From DATAZK01 sp963731205 (GTDB taxonomy: Bacteria > Actinomycetota > Actinomycetes > Frankiales > Frankiaceae), in assembly GCA_963731205.1 (NCBI GenBank), contig CAVSUJ010000001.1, positions 1,674,001-1,738,000 on the forward strand: a stretch of DNA of 64,000 nt, in the 5' to 3' direction. Shown one piece after another: positions 8,506 to 19,270 of this stretch (positions are counted from its first letter, which is position 1; each line of letters begins with the position of its first letter). Position numbers and translations under genes: made by a program. Under the pieces are notes generated by a model that saw only the letters and a list, made by a program, of their open reading frames with translations, did no database searches and had not been told where the DNA came from.

Positions 8506-8892
8506 CTAGCGGCCCGGCGGGAGCCTTCGCGCCACCCCGTGCGTCGCGGTCCGGGCTGCCTGCGCCGACCCGGTGATCAGCAGAATTGCCGCGATTGCGC
8601 ACACGCCGGCGATCAAGCCCGCCGCGACGCCCACGGCCACCGAGCCGGCGGCCTCACCGATGCCGGCGCCGATCAGGATGTAGGCGCCGATCAGCACCAA
8701 TGCGCCTTCGGCCAGGTTGACGCAGTGACGCAACCGCATGGCCACGGCAGCGGGATGGCCGGTGGAAGGGTTTCCCGGGTCGGCTGCAGGAGCTGGACGG
8801 CCGCTCAGCTGCGGGAAAGGCCGCCGGGCCGCGGGGATGGCAAGAGAGAGGTCGGATACGGAGGACGAAGGCGAGCTTTTTCGCAGGTCCAC
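8506..8892 (-). CDS. Small hypothetical membrane protein
   Basis: The 128-residue protein has a polar, Pro/Ser-rich N-terminal half and two adjacent hydrophobic segments (about 60-80 and 84-108), with Gly/Ala-rich helices and a short Arg-rich tail. I do not recognise a family. Start GTG 8892 is supported by AGGAGG five bases upstream, one of the best ribosome sites in the window, which argues that the gene is real. It lies downstream of and antisense to nothing obvious, and is divergent from the DUF35/thiolase operon. Confidence 0.65.
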   Translation of the reverse strand: MDLRKSSPSSSVSDLSLAIPAARRPFPQLSGRPAPAADPGNPSTGHPAAVAMRLRHCVNLAEGALVLIGAYILIGAGIGEAAGSVAVGVAAGLIAGVCAIAAILLITGSAQAARTATHGVARRLPPGR

Positions 8893-8974
8893 ATCTGCCT
8901 CCTACCCGGCTGTGACCCATCTCTCCCCCGCAGGATGCAGGAATTCCTCATCGGATCGCGATAGGTGCCGCCGT

Positions 8975-9003
8975 TTGACGCTCGTGTCGCCAGTTGGTAG
9001 ACC
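8975..9003 (+). promoter_or_regulatory. Leaderless promoter of the DUF35-thiolase operon
   Basis: TTGACG (8975-8980), a 17-base spacer and TAGACC (8998-9003) form a near-consensus housekeeping promoter. Only six bases separate the -10 box from GTG 9010, and no ribosome site precedes that codon. Transcription should begin at or next to the start codon, giving a leaderless mRNA. Confidence 0.62.
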
Positions 9004-9009
9004 AAAGAT

Positions 9010-9402
9010 GTGCCCAGCCAGATACCGCTGGTCGATTACCTCGTGCTGGGCGACACCCCGCATCTCGTGGCTCACGAGTGCGCCAGCTGCGGCGCCAGGT
9101 ACTTCGATCGTCGTAACGCCTGCGCCTCCTGTGGAGGCATTCACTTCACGTCCGCTGACGTGCCCACCGAGGGCGAGGTGCGCGCGTTCACCATCGTCTC
9201 GATGGCGGCACCCGGCATCCCGGTGCCGTTCGTTGCTTCCGTGATCGACTGCAAGGGCACGAGTGTGTCCGGCAACATCATCAACTGCCCTCCGGATCCT
9301 GAGCACGTCAAGCTCGGGATGCAGGTCAAGCTCGCCACCTATTCCGTTGGTACGGATGAGGCGGGCACGGAGGCAGTCGGCTTCGGATTCGAACCCGCCT
9401 GA
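9010..9402 (+). CDS. Zn-ribbon OB-fold protein (DUF35), thiolase partner
   Basis: The 130-residue protein has a rubredoxin-like zinc ribbon with Cys pairs C24/C27 and C38/C41 (ECASCG, ACASCG), followed by a beta-rich OB-fold domain (about 50-130). This is the DUF35 family. DUF35 proteins bind thiolase-fold enzymes: they support the Ltp2-type retro-aldolases of steroid side-chain breakdown and archaeal acetoacetyl-CoA thiolase. The next gene, 28 bases downstream, encodes exactly such a thiolase. GTG 9010 lacks a ribosome site, and the promoter places the transcript start there. Confidence 0.88.
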   Translation: MPSQIPLVDYLVLGDTPHLVAHECASCGARYFDRRNACASCGGIHFTSADVPTEGEVRAFTIVSMAAPGIPVPFVASVIDCKGTSVSGNIINCPPDPEHVKLGMQVKLATYSVGTDEAGTEAVGFGFEPA

Positions 9403-9430
9403 TCCGCCGGGTCACGCGAAAGGATCAGCC

Positions 9431-10633
9431 ATGAGCGAAGACGCCTGGATCCTCGGGATCCACATGACGAAGTTCGGCAAGCATCCCGACAAGGATGTCG
9501 TCGACCTGGCGTCCGAGGCGGTGCTCGGCGCGCTCGGCGATGCCGGCGTGACCATGAAGGACATCGGCGTGATCGGCGCCGGCAACCTCATGGGGGCCGC
9601 GGCCGGCATCGGTCAGCAGCTGCAGAAGCAGGTCGGGCAGACCGGTATCCCGGTCTACAACGTGACCAACGCCTGCGCCACCGGAGCCACCGCCCTGCGC
9701 GTGGCGATCATGGCGGTCAAGGCCGGCGAGACCGACATGGGCCTGGCCTTCGGCGTCGAGAAGCTCTCGGGCGCCGGACTGCTCGCCGGCGGCGCGCGGG
9801 GCAAGGAAAACCCGAACTGGACCCCGTCCGGCCGCACCGGCGCCGTCGCCCCGACAGACGGGCGCATCGGCACCCAGACCATGCCGGGTGTGTTCGCCCA
9901 GATCGGCATGGAATACGGCCACAAGTACGGCGGCACCAGCTTCGAGCTCTTCGCCAAGATCTCTGAGAAGAACCACGCGCATTCCACGCTGAACCCGCTC
10001 GCGGCCTACTCGAAGCGCTTCACGCTGGACGAGATCATGGGCGACATCATGATCGCGTACCCCAACACCCGGCCCATGTGCTCGGCCAACTGTGACGGCG
10101 CGGCAGCGGCGGTCGTGGTCAGCGACGCGAAGCTGAAGACCCTCTCGCTCGAGCAGCAGCGCCGTGCCATCAAGGTTTCCGCGTCGATCCTGACCACCGA
10201 CCCGTGGGAAGAGGCGTGCCAGGTCCTGCCCGACGTCAACACGCTGACCCGCAATGCGGCTGCGCAGGCGTACGAGCGGGCAGGCATCTCGCCGTCCGAT
10301 CTCGACCTCGTCGAGCTGCACGACTGCTTCGCCACGGCCGAGCTGGTGCACTACGACAACCTGGGCCTGTGCGAGCCGGGCGGCGCGGTGGACTTCTTCA
10401 ACTCCGGTGCCACCTGGCGTGACGGCAAGACCCCGGTCAACGTCTCCGGCGGCCTGGAGTCCAAGGGCCACCCGATCGCAGCCACCGGTATCGCCAACAT
10501 CTGGGAGGTCTGCCACCACCTGCGCGGCGAGGCGGGCGACCGGCAGATCGAGGGCGCGAAGACCGGCCTGGCTCACGTCATCGGGCTGGGCTCAGCCTGC
10601 GGTGTCCACGTGCTGGAGAAGTCAGCGCTCTAG
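9431..10633 (+). CDS. Thiolase-fold acyl-CoA enzyme (SCP-x/lipid-transfer type)
   Basis: The 400-residue protein has the thiolase fold of the SCP-x/Ltp group. The nucleophile region is NVTNACATGA with C82. HDCFATAE carries H297, SKGHPIAATG carries H347, and GLGSACGVHVL carries C390, so all residues needed for true thiolase chemistry are present. It may cleave or condense acyl-CoA esters, or with DUF35 act on steroid side-chain CoA esters. The intact C82 argues somewhat against a pure Ltp2-type retro-aldolase. ATG 9431 follows GAAAGGA and gives the usual family N-terminus; the frame is open further upstream inside the DUF35 gene. Confidence 0.88.
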   Translation: MSEDAWILGIHMTKFGKHPDKDVVDLASEAVLGALGDAGVTMKDIGVIGAGNLMGAAAGIGQQLQKQVGQTGIPVYNVTNACATGATALRVAIMAVKAGETDMGLAFGVEKLSGAGLLAGGARGKENPNWTPSGRTGAVAPTDGRIGTQTMPGVFAQIGMEYGHKYGGTSFELFAKISEKNHAHSTLNPLAAYSKRFTLDEIMGDIMIAYPNTRPMCSANCDGAAAAVVVSDAKLKTLSLEQQRRAIKVSASILTTDPWEEACQVLPDVNTLTRNAAAQAYERAGISPSDLDLVELHDCFATAELVHYDNLGLCEPGGAVDFFNSGATWRDGKTPVNVSGGLESKGHPIAATGIANIWEVCHHLRGEAGDRQIEGAKTGLAHVIGLGSACGVHVLEKSAL

Positions 10634-10640
10634 GTCTCAA

Positions 10641-10690
10641 GAACATAGGAATGGTCGCCCCGCTTCGTCGGGGCGACCCTTTCTATGTTC
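10641..10690. terminator. Bidirectional Rho-independent terminator
   Basis: A perfect 10-bp stem (10653-10662 with 10669-10678) closes a 6-base loop. It is extended by outer arms GAACATAG (10641-10648) and CTATGTTC (10683-10690) with an A/T-rich junction. It lies between the convergent thiolase and LLM oxidoreductase genes and has CTTTCT after the stem on the plus strand and AT-rich sequence on the other side. Confidence 0.85.
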
Positions 10691-10701
10691 TACGTTGCGG
10701 C

Positions 10702-11895
10702 TTACGCGTTGGTGAGCGCCCCCGTCTCGCGGGCGGCATTGCGCTCATCGATCTGCTTCTTGCCCGGGCCGGTGCGGAAGTACGGGATCACGTGCTCGCC
10801 GATGTTGCGGATGGTGTCCATCATCGCGTCCTGCGGGATGGTGCCCATCTGGTTCAGGAAGAGGATCTCGTCGGCGCCGGCGTCGATGAGCCGGGCGACG
10901 TAGCCGATGCAGTCCTCGACCGTGCCGTAGGCGTGGTTGGGGTTCAGCAACGCGAGCGACGGGTCGGAGAAGTCGACGGTCACCCGCTCGGAGCCGATCG
11001 ACGCGGAGATGATCTGCGTCCCGTCGCCGGTCGTGGTGGTGACGTCATCCGGCCACTCCTCGGGAGTCGGAAGCGGCGTCTTGCCGCCGCTCGCCCAGTG
11101 GGCGATCGACTCCATGAAGAAGCGCTGCCCCTTGATGCCCAGCTGGCGGGCACGCTGCCCGTCGTCGAGCACGACCGCCGGGCACAGCGCAGCGAAGTGC
11201 TCGTTCGGGAAGTAGCCGACCTGCTCCTCGGGATCACGCTTGGCGAACGCCTCGCGGTAGATCCGGTTCTTCTCAGCGACGGCATCGGGGCCACCGAAGC
11301 CCAGGACCAGCGCACCGATCCCGCGATCCGCCGCGTCAACGAGGCTGTCCTGATGAGTGCAGGCCATGTACAGCCGCGGATGCGGTGACTGCAGCGGCTT
11401 GGGGTGCACCGGGCGCGGCGGCACGTCGATGTACTCCCCGTGGTGCTCGACCACGTCTTCCATCCAGAAGCGCGGGATGAGGCGCATCGACTCGGCGATC
11501 ATCGGCCGGATGCTGTCGATCTGGTAGCCGAAGGTGCCCGACTCCTGCTGGGTGCCGCCCTTGCCGAAGCCGATCTCGAGCCGGCCGTCGGACAGGATGT
11601 CGAGCGTCGCGCACCGCTCGGCGACCTTGACCGGATGGTTCATCTGGACCGGCAGGCAGATGACGCCATGGCCGATGCGAATGCGCTTGGTGGCACCAGC
11701 GACGTACGCCAGGAAGGTCTCCGGGGCGCTCATGTGGGCGTACATCGTGAGGCAGGTGTGCTCGACAGCCCAGATGACGTCGAAGCCGACCTCTTCGGCA
11801 AGCAGCGCCTGCTCGCGCACCTCCCGGAAGATCTGGTGGTCTCCTTCGCGGCTCGGGTCGGCGGTCTGAGCTTCGTAGATCAGGGAGAATCGCAC
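10702..11895 (-). CDS. LLM-class flavin- or F420-dependent oxidoreductase
   Basis: The 397-residue luciferase-like monooxygenase-fold protein shows EEVGFDVIWAVEHT near residue 35, the GVICLPVQMNHPVKVAERCATLDILSDGR-type core with GRLEIGFGKG, and a C-terminal DEILFLNQMGT strand. Such enzymes use FMNH2 or F420 to oxidise or reduce small organic substrates; substrate and cofactor cannot be decided here. GTG 11895 follows GAAGGAG at nine bases. The promoter (TTGACA, 17 bases, CACGAT) contains a perfect TetR-type palindrome, so it is very likely repressed by the divergent TetR gene. Confidence 0.85.
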   Translation of the reverse strand: MRFSLIYEAQTADPSREGDHQIFREVREQALLAEEVGFDVIWAVEHTCLTMYAHMSAPETFLAYVAGATKRIRIGHGVICLPVQMNHPVKVAERCATLDILSDGRLEIGFGKGGTQQESGTFGYQIDSIRPMIAESMRLIPRFWMEDVVEHHGEYIDVPPRPVHPKPLQSPHPRLYMACTHQDSLVDAADRGIGALVLGFGGPDAVAEKNRIYREAFAKRDPEEQVGYFPNEHFAALCPAVVLDDGQRARQLGIKGQRFFMESIAHWASGGKTPLPTPEEWPDDVTTTTGDGTQIISASIGSERVTVDFSDPSLALLNPNHAYGTVEDCIGYVARLIDAGADEILFLNQMGTIPQDAMMDTIRNIGEHVIPYFRTGPGKKQIDERNAARETGALTNA

Positions 11896-11935
11896 CGGTT
11901 ACCGCTCCTTCGCGTCTGTTCGGCTGGCACGGGCT

Positions 11936-11964
11936 ATCGTGTAGCCATTGGCTACACCTGTCAA
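11936..11964 (-). promoter_or_regulatory. Promoter of the LLM oxidoreductase gene
   Basis: On the minus strand, TTGACA (11964-11959) and CACGAT (11941-11936) are separated by 17 bases. The spacer holds the TetR-type palindrome 11939-11957, so bound repressor would block RNA polymerase. Confidence 0.6.
11939..11957. promoter_or_regulatory. TetR operator: GTGTAGCC-ATT-GGCTACAC
   Basis: This is a perfect inverted repeat with 8-base arms around a 3-base centre. It lies between the LLM gene and the divergent TetR gene, 21 bases before the TetR start, and overlaps the LLM promoter. Size, symmetry and position are typical of TetR-family operators that control themselves and the neighbouring gene. 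Confidence 0.8.
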
Positions 11965-11978
11965 GGAGGCCGCTCGAG

Positions 11979-12563
11979 ATGTCCGCTCCCCCGCTCCCTG
12001 CTGGACGCCCGACCGGCCGCGACGCGATCACCGATGCGGTGCTGGATGCCGCCGAGCGGCTCTTCGCTGCGGCTGGGCCCAACGACGTCTCGCTGCGGAC
12101 CATCGCGCAGGAAGCGGGCGTCACGTACGGCCTCGTCTACCGCCATTTCGGCACGAAGGACGAGCTCCTCGAACGGCTGCTGGCGCGCTATGCCGAACGC
12201 TGGCGCGAGCATCTCGGCGACGATCCGGATTACGGGCGCGCGCTCGAGGACCTGATGGGCGCGACCTTCGACACCGGGCCTTACCTACGGCTGCTCGCCT
12301 GGAGCCTGCTGACCGGTGCGACCGATCGGGAGGGCGAGAGTTACCGGCGCCACACGACTCTCGACCAGTTGCCGCCTCTGGCACCGGGAGCCGGTGCCGA
12401 CGCCGAACGCAGCGCTCGCCTGCAGACAGCCGGCGCGCTCGCCTTTGCCTTCGGTTGGCGGTTCTTCAACCCGTTCATCCGCGCGGCGCTGCACTTCGAC
12501 AACGAGGATCCCCAAGCGCTGCAGGCAGCTGTTCAGGAGCAGTTGCGCGAGCTCGTCAGGTGA
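11979..12563 (+). CDS. TetR/AcrR-family transcriptional repressor
   Basis: The 194-residue protein has an N-terminal TetR DNA-binding domain (about 14-68). The helix-turn-helix is SLRTIAQEAGVTYGLVYRHF, followed by GTKDELLERLL. A helical ligand-binding domain follows, of unknown ligand. AAGGAGG stands eight bases before ATG 11979. The perfect palindrome at 11939-11957 is the likely operator for this gene and the divergent LLM gene. Its 3' end overlaps the convergent acyl-CoA dehydrogenase gene by eight bases. The inducer is probably an acyl-CoA or substrate of the nearby lipid genes (inference). Confidence 0.9.
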   Translation: MSAPPLPAGRPTGRDAITDAVLDAAERLFAAAGPNDVSLRTIAQEAGVTYGLVYRHFGTKDELLERLLARYAERWREHLGDDPDYGRALEDLMGATFDTGPYLRLLAWSLLTGATDREGESYRRHTTLDQLPPLAPGAGADAERSARLQTAGALAFAFGWRFFNPFIRAALHFDNEDPQALQAAVQEQLRELVR

Positions 12564-13725
12564 ACGCGCCAACGCCAGTGATGTCTCTCCCGACGAGCAA
12601 CGTCTGAATCGTCTCGGTGCCCTCGTAGGTGTGAATCGCCTCCACATCCATCATGTGGCGAATCACGTGATTTTCCAGCAGGATTCCGTTGCCCCCGAGC
12701 AGATCACGCGCATCGGCGACGATCTGGCGGGCCTTGCTGGTGTTGTTCAGTTTCGCGAGCGAAGCGATCGTGTCGGTCATCCGGCCGGTCATCTCCAGCT
12801 GCGCCAGCCTCATGCAGTACAGCTGCATTCCCACGAGCTCCTGAAGCATGCCGACGAGACGTTGCTGGATCAGCTGGAACTCGATGAGTTCCTTGCCGAA
12901 CTGGCTGCGCTGGCGGGCATAGCTGAGCGCCGCGTCGTAGGCCGCGACCGCATGACCGAGCGCGCTGTAGGCCACCTGGCTCCGGGTGCCGGCGAGAACG
13001 TGGGCGGTGTCCTTGAAGCTGCTGGCCCCGGGAAGTTTGGCGCTCACCGGGATACGCGCGTCGTTCAGCTCGATGTCGGCTTGCCAGATAGCGCGCAGCG
13101 AGCCCTTCCCGGTGATGACGGTGGCGTCGTATCCCGGGGTGTCCTTCTCGACGAGGTAGCCGCCCACTTCGCCGTCCTCACCGCGCGCCCAGAGCACGAT
13201 GACGTCGGCGATCGTCCCGTTGCCGATCCATCGCTTCGCGCCGTTGAGGACGTACTCCTCGCCGTCCTGCTCGGCGGTGGTTTCCAGCAGGAGCGAGTCG
13301 GAACCGTGGTCGGGTTCGGTGAGCGCAAAGGCACCGATGGCGTCGACTTTCGCCAGCGGCTGCAGCCATTTCGCCTGCTGCTCCGCAGATCCGAAGAGCT
13401 CGATGGAGCGCATCACCAGCCCGGCCTGGACGCCGGCGAAGGTCGCGAGGCTGCCGTCGCCCCGGGACAGTTCCATCGCGACCAGTCCGGCCGAGGCCGG
13501 ACTCATGTTTTCGCTGTCAGCCCCGTGACCGATGAGGCCGAGTTCACCCATGCGCCTGGCAAGTGCGAAGGGAAATTCGGCGCGTTCCCAGTAGCCGGCA
13601 ATCACCGGCAGCACCTCATCGCGCACGAAGTTTCGCGTCAGCTCGAGGTAGGCGCGCTCCTGGTCGCCGAACTCGTCGCTGATACGGACGAAATCGGTTT
13701 CGAGCGCATCACCGAGTAGATCCAC
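12556..13725 (-). CDS. Acyl-CoA dehydrogenase (glutaryl-CoA dehydrogenase-like)
   Basis: The 389-residue flavoprotein has the acyl-CoA dehydrogenase fold: a helical N-terminal domain, a middle beta domain (GAFALTEPDHGSDS at about 132-145, the FAD/substrate segment) and a C-terminal helical domain. The catalytic base is E368 in YEGTETIQTLLVGR; this late position and the ITGVGAF ending are typical of the glutaryl-CoA dehydrogenase subgroup. It introduces a double bond into, or decarboxylates, a CoA thioester and passes electrons to ETF. GTG 13725 has a distant GGGGGA. It is convergent with, and overlaps, the TetR gene. Confidence 0.88.
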   Translation of the reverse strand: MDLLGDALETDFVRISDEFGDQERAYLELTRNFVRDEVLPVIAGYWERAEFPFALARRMGELGLIGHGADSENMSPASAGLVAMELSRGDGSLATFAGVQAGLVMRSIELFGSAEQQAKWLQPLAKVDAIGAFALTEPDHGSDSLLLETTAEQDGEEYVLNGAKRWIGNGTIADVIVLWARGEDGEVGGYLVEKDTPGYDATVITGKGSLRAIWQADIELNDARIPVSAKLPGASSFKDTAHVLAGTRSQVAYSALGHAVAAYDAALSYARQRSQFGKELIEFQLIQQRLVGMLQELVGMQLYCMRLAQLEMTGRMTDTIASLAKLNNTSKARQIVADARDLLGGNGILLENHVIRHMMDVEAIHTYEGTETIQTLLVGRDITGVGAFT

Positions 13726-13836
13726 GGCAGCGTCATTCCCCCGTGGCGGGATGATTACCCGCCTTGCCGATGTGGCCGACAGCTCCCCCGAAGCTGCCGG
13801 CCACGTGACGGACAGGGATGGTTGCGACGCAGGTGT

Positions 13837-14622
13837 TCAGGAGGCGCTGGTGGTCTGCACGGCCCAGAAGTCCGAGGCGAGCTTGCTGCTCGTCGCGTAC
13901 TGGTAGGGCATCTCGAAGTAGCCGTCCTGGCCCCACGACGTGCCCCAGGAGTTACGCACCCGGAAGCGGTCCTTGGCGTCGTCGTAGCCGACCATCAGGA
14001 CCGCGTGGCCGCCCACGATGGACTCGCTCGGCGACGGCATCGGAAGGATGCCGGACTTCGCGACCTCGGCGCTCTCGAAGGAGTCGTAGACCGTGAAACC
14101 GAAGACGACCGGCAGCCCACTCGCGAGCACACTCTTGAGACCGAACAGATCCTGCGGCGCCGCTTCGTAAGTGAGGACCTTGTCCTTCAGCGCGTCCTTG
14201 TAGTCCTTCTTCGGCGGCTTCTGCGCGAAGGTGGTGATGTCGTACTCCCAGTCGCTTTCCGGGCAGACGCCGAGCTTCGCGACGGCCTTCATGCCATCAC
14301 GGATCTGGGCCCCGGAATCCTGGGACACCGTGCCTTCGATGACCCTTTCCTGGTAGTAGATCCAGAGCCGGCTCGGGGTGAGCCACGTCTGGTCCTGACG
14401 ATGGTTCTGGAAGTCGACGGCGGCGGCAATGGCGTTGGCCGTGCAGCTGCCGAGCTGTCCTTGGTCGTACACGGGCGGCATGTCCGGTTTTGCGGACAGA
14501 TCCACCGATGACGGCAGCGACGTGACGGCTGACAGTGCCAGCCGGGCATCGCGGATGTCGGGGAGTTGGGGCACCCAGCCGTAGCCGGTGACCTTTCGGG
14601 GGGCGGTCATGGGCGCGACCAT
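13837..14622 (-). CDS. Papain-like C1-family cysteine peptidase
   Basis: The 261-residue papain-fold peptidase is complete in its catalytic residues: Q54 and C60 (DQGQLGSCTANA), H206 (GGHAVLMVGY) and N224 (RNSWGTSWGQ). There is no signal peptide, membrane segment or long propeptide. The N-terminus, YGWVPQLPDIRD, resembles the short form of bacterial C1 peptidases, so it may act in the cytoplasm or be exported by another route. ATG 14622 follows AGGCGGG closely; ATG 14610 is an alternative. Neighbours give no functional hint. Confidence 0.87.
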   Translation of the reverse strand: MVAPMTAPRKVTGYGWVPQLPDIRDARLALSAVTSLPSSVDLSAKPDMPPVYDQGQLGSCTANAIAAAVDFQNHRQDQTWLTPSRLWIYYQERVIEGTVSQDSGAQIRDGMKAVAKLGVCPESDWEYDITTFAQKPPKKDYKDALKDKVLTYEAAPQDLFGLKSVLASGLPVVFGFTVYDSFESAEVAKSGILPMPSPSESIVGGHAVLMVGYDDAKDRFRVRNSWGTSWGQDGYFEMPYQYATSSKLASDFWAVQTTSAS

Positions 14623-14675
14623 AAACCCGCCTGGTGGTGGGCGATACCCCTCTGTCGGACGTGCGACAGTGACGC

Positions 14676-15353
14676 GTGATCGGACTCCCCGCGGCGCGTG
14701 CTCGCCTCCTTGCCGCCGGCCTGCTCTGGGCGAGTTCGGCGCAATTCTTCGTCGCGCAGGCGTTCGCGGAGCGGGCCTGGAAGGGTTCGGCGCCCTACAG
14801 CCTTCGCACCAGTTGGATCAGCGATCTGGGCGCCACGACCTGCGGGACGTACTCGGGCGGCGGGGGCGTGTTGGTGTGTTCACCGCGTCATGCCTGGCTC
14901 AACGGTGGCCTGACCCTGCTCGGCGCGCAAGTGGTGCTTGGCGCCCTTCTGCTGCAACCGGTACTCGGCTCCGCCCGCTCCGGCCGCGCCGGCGGCGCGC
15001 TGCTGATCCTGGCAGGGGCTGCGCTTCCGCTTGTGGGCGCCTTCCCGGAAGACACCGGCAGACCCTGGCATGCCGCCGCGGCGACGGTACATTTCGCGGC
15101 GGCCGGGTTGGGCATGGTGGCCGGCGGCGCAGCGGTGCGCGGGCGTTTCCCGCGGGTCGCCGCGATGAGCTTCGTCCTCGGCGGCGCGTCGCTCGTCGGC
15201 ACCCTGCTGACGCTTGCGGGCTCGGGCGCGGGGATCGGGAGAGCGGCCGTCGAGCGGTTGGCTGCTTGGCCGTTCACGCTCTGGACGTCATTGGCCGGCC
15301 TCCTGCTGCTCACCGCTGTCGCCCAAAAGGACCGTCCATTTGCGACGCTTTGA
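14676..15353 (+). CDS. DUF998 integral membrane protein
   Basis: The 225-residue protein has about six hydrophobic helices. A polar loop after the first helix contains SWISDLGATTCGTY, and GAFPEDTGRPWHAAAATVHF lies in the middle; both are hallmarks of DUF998. Function is unknown. GTG 14676 has no ribosome site. GACAGT lies five bases before it, so a leaderless transcript is possible. It is divergent from the C1 peptidase gene with only 53 bases between the starts, so both promoters must be compact. Confidence 0.8.
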   Translation: MIGLPAARARLLAAGLLWASSAQFFVAQAFAERAWKGSAPYSLRTSWISDLGATTCGTYSGGGGVLVCSPRHAWLNGGLTLLGAQVVLGALLLQPVLGSARSGRAGGALLILAGAALPLVGAFPEDTGRPWHAAAATVHFAAAGLGMVAGGAAVRGRFPRVAAMSFVLGGASLVGTLLTLAGSGAGIGRAAVERLAAWPFTLWTSLAGLLLLTAVAQKDRPFATL

Positions 15354-15504
15354 TCCGCCCGGCGCGAGCCAACCGGTCTCACCCCTCACCATCTGGTGTG
15401 CGGTCGAGCACTCGGCGCCAGCAGGGATCGCGAATCGCCCGTGTCACAAGCCTGCAATGTGTTTCCCTTAACGCAGGGTTAACACCAAGACCGGGGGAAC
15501 TTTG

Positions 15505-16821
15505 ATGACGCCGCTCACTCGCCGCGGGCTGATGACCGGGGCCGCGGGTTCTGCTGCGCTGCTCGCGATGGAGGCGTGCGGATCGAGCAGCTCGGGCAAG
15601 ACGTCAGCGTCCGCCAAGCCCGCGGCGTCGCCCGAGCCGTCCGGCATCGGCGGCGTCACCGACCCGTCCAAGGCCCCGTTCGACACCGTCGTCGTGCTGA
15701 TGATGGAGAACCGTTCGTTCGATCACCTCCTGGGCTGGATGCCGGGCGTGAACGGCAAGCAGGCCGGACTGAGCTTCCCCGGCTACAAGGGCGGCACCCA
15801 CTCCACTTTCCCGCTCGGCTCCAACACGCAGGCCTGCGGCGACAAGGACCCGGCCCACACCTGGCAGTCGATGGTCCAGCACTACAACGGCGGCAAGCTC
15901 GACGGCTGGCTCCAGACCCAGTTCACCGGCGACCAGTTCCCCATCGGCTACTACGAGCAGGCCCAGGTCCCGATCCTCGGTTCGCTGGCCGGGGCGTACA
16001 CGCTCTTCGACGCCTACCACTGCTCCCTGATGGACGCGACGTGGCCGAATCGCTTCTACCAGCTGTGTGCGGCGACCGACGTCGACGCGACCGGCCTCTT
16101 TCCGGTGGCCGGCGGGCAGCGGCCTTCCAACCTGCAACTGGCGATCTTCGACCGGCTTCGCGACGCCAAGCTCACCTCGGGGTACTACACCTGGGGCGAG
16201 CCGATGACCGAGCTCTTCTCCTCCAAGAAGTACGACGACATCACGCATCCGAAGGACGAGTTCTTCACCGCGGCAGCAAAGGGCACGCTGCCCAACGTCA
16301 CGTTCATCGACCCCGACTACACGACGCGCTCGGAGTTTCTCGGCACCTCCAACGACATGCACCCCCACGGCGATCTGCAGGCCGGCGACAGCTACATCGG
16401 CGAGGTCTACAACGCACTCAGCAAGAGCCCGCAGTGGGAACGCATGGTCTTCGTCCTGAACTTCGACGAGAACGGCGGCTTCTACGACCACGTGAAGCCG
16501 CCAGTGTGCATCGACAACAATGTCAACCCCAACCCGGGCCCACACCCGAATTACAAGCAGCTCGGTTTCCGCGTGCCGGCGATCGCGATGGGTCCCTACG
16601 CGCCGCAGAAGGTCGAGACGGCGGGCCCGTACGAGCACTGCTCGATCCTTCGGATGATCGAGTGGCGCTGGGGTCTGGCGCCGATGACCGCCCGCGACGC
16701 CAACGCCCGCAACCTCGCCCAGGCACTCGACTTCACCAAGAAGCGCGAGACGTTCACGCTGCCGGCGTTCATCCCGGCCACCTCGCCGGCCTGCCCCAAT
16801 CCACAGCTCGCCCTCGCGTAA
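15505..16821 (+). CDS. Tat-exported phosphoesterase, phospholipase C / acid phosphatase family
   Basis: The 438-residue protein has a twin-arginine signal (R6-R7 in TRRGLM) and a possible lipid-attachment Cys at C25 in AMEACGSS, although the -3 residue is not ideal. The mature domain shows MMENRSFDHLLGWMPG at about 65-80, HPHGDLQAGDSYIGEVYNA, and VLNFDENGGFYDHVKPP, the metal-binding and catalytic signatures of the PF04185 family. It should hydrolyse phosphate or phosphodiester bonds outside the membrane. ATG 15505 follows GGGGGA; a TTG one codon earlier is less likely. It sits alone before the glutamine synthetase gene. Confidence 0.88.
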   Translation: MTPLTRRGLMTGAAGSAALLAMEACGSSSSGKTSASAKPAASPEPSGIGGVTDPSKAPFDTVVVLMMENRSFDHLLGWMPGVNGKQAGLSFPGYKGGTHSTFPLGSNTQACGDKDPAHTWQSMVQHYNGGKLDGWLQTQFTGDQFPIGYYEQAQVPILGSLAGAYTLFDAYHCSLMDATWPNRFYQLCAATDVDATGLFPVAGGQRPSNLQLAIFDRLRDAKLTSGYYTWGEPMTELFSSKKYDDITHPKDEFFTAAAKGTLPNVTFIDPDYTTRSEFLGTSNDMHPHGDLQAGDSYIGEVYNALSKSPQWERMVFVLNFDENGGFYDHVKPPVCIDNNVNPNPGPHPNYKQLGFRVPAIAMGPYAPQKVETAGPYEHCSILRMIEWRWGLAPMTARDANARNLAQALDFTKKRETFTLPAFIPATSPACPNPQLALA

Positions 16822-16909
16822 TCACGCCAGCTCGACACACGATTCACAGCAACTGCGCAGAAACCGCGGTAGCTACCCGCTGACGGGTCCGGATCAAACC
16901 TGTGGACCC

Positions 16910-16945
16910 CACGTTTCACGCGCCCGAAACGTGTTTGGCACATCG
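16910..16945 (+). promoter_or_regulatory. Candidate GlnR box and dyad upstream of glnN
   Basis: CACGTTTC (16910-16917) and GAAACGTG (16926-16933) form a perfect 8-base inverted repeat with an 8-base gap. Overlapping it, TTCAC-N6-GAAAC-N6-GGCAC (16915-16941) fits the spacing of the actinobacterial GlnR consensus gTnAC-n6-GaAAC-n6-GtnAC, with one mismatch in each of the two GTNAC-type sites. It is 90-120 bases before the glutamine synthetase start. Confidence 0.42.
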
Positions 16946-17031
16946 CACACCTAACTTTTGCATCGACCGGCGCGGTCCCTGACACCCGCTGCGCCGCCCT
17001 TACGTCAACGAGCGAATTCAAGGAGTGACCT

Positions 17032-19206
<2,175 letters not shown>

Positions 19207-19270
19207 TTCACCAGCTGAATTCCGCCAGCTGATTCCGCCAACGCAGACGGCGCGCCCCGACCCGCCGACA

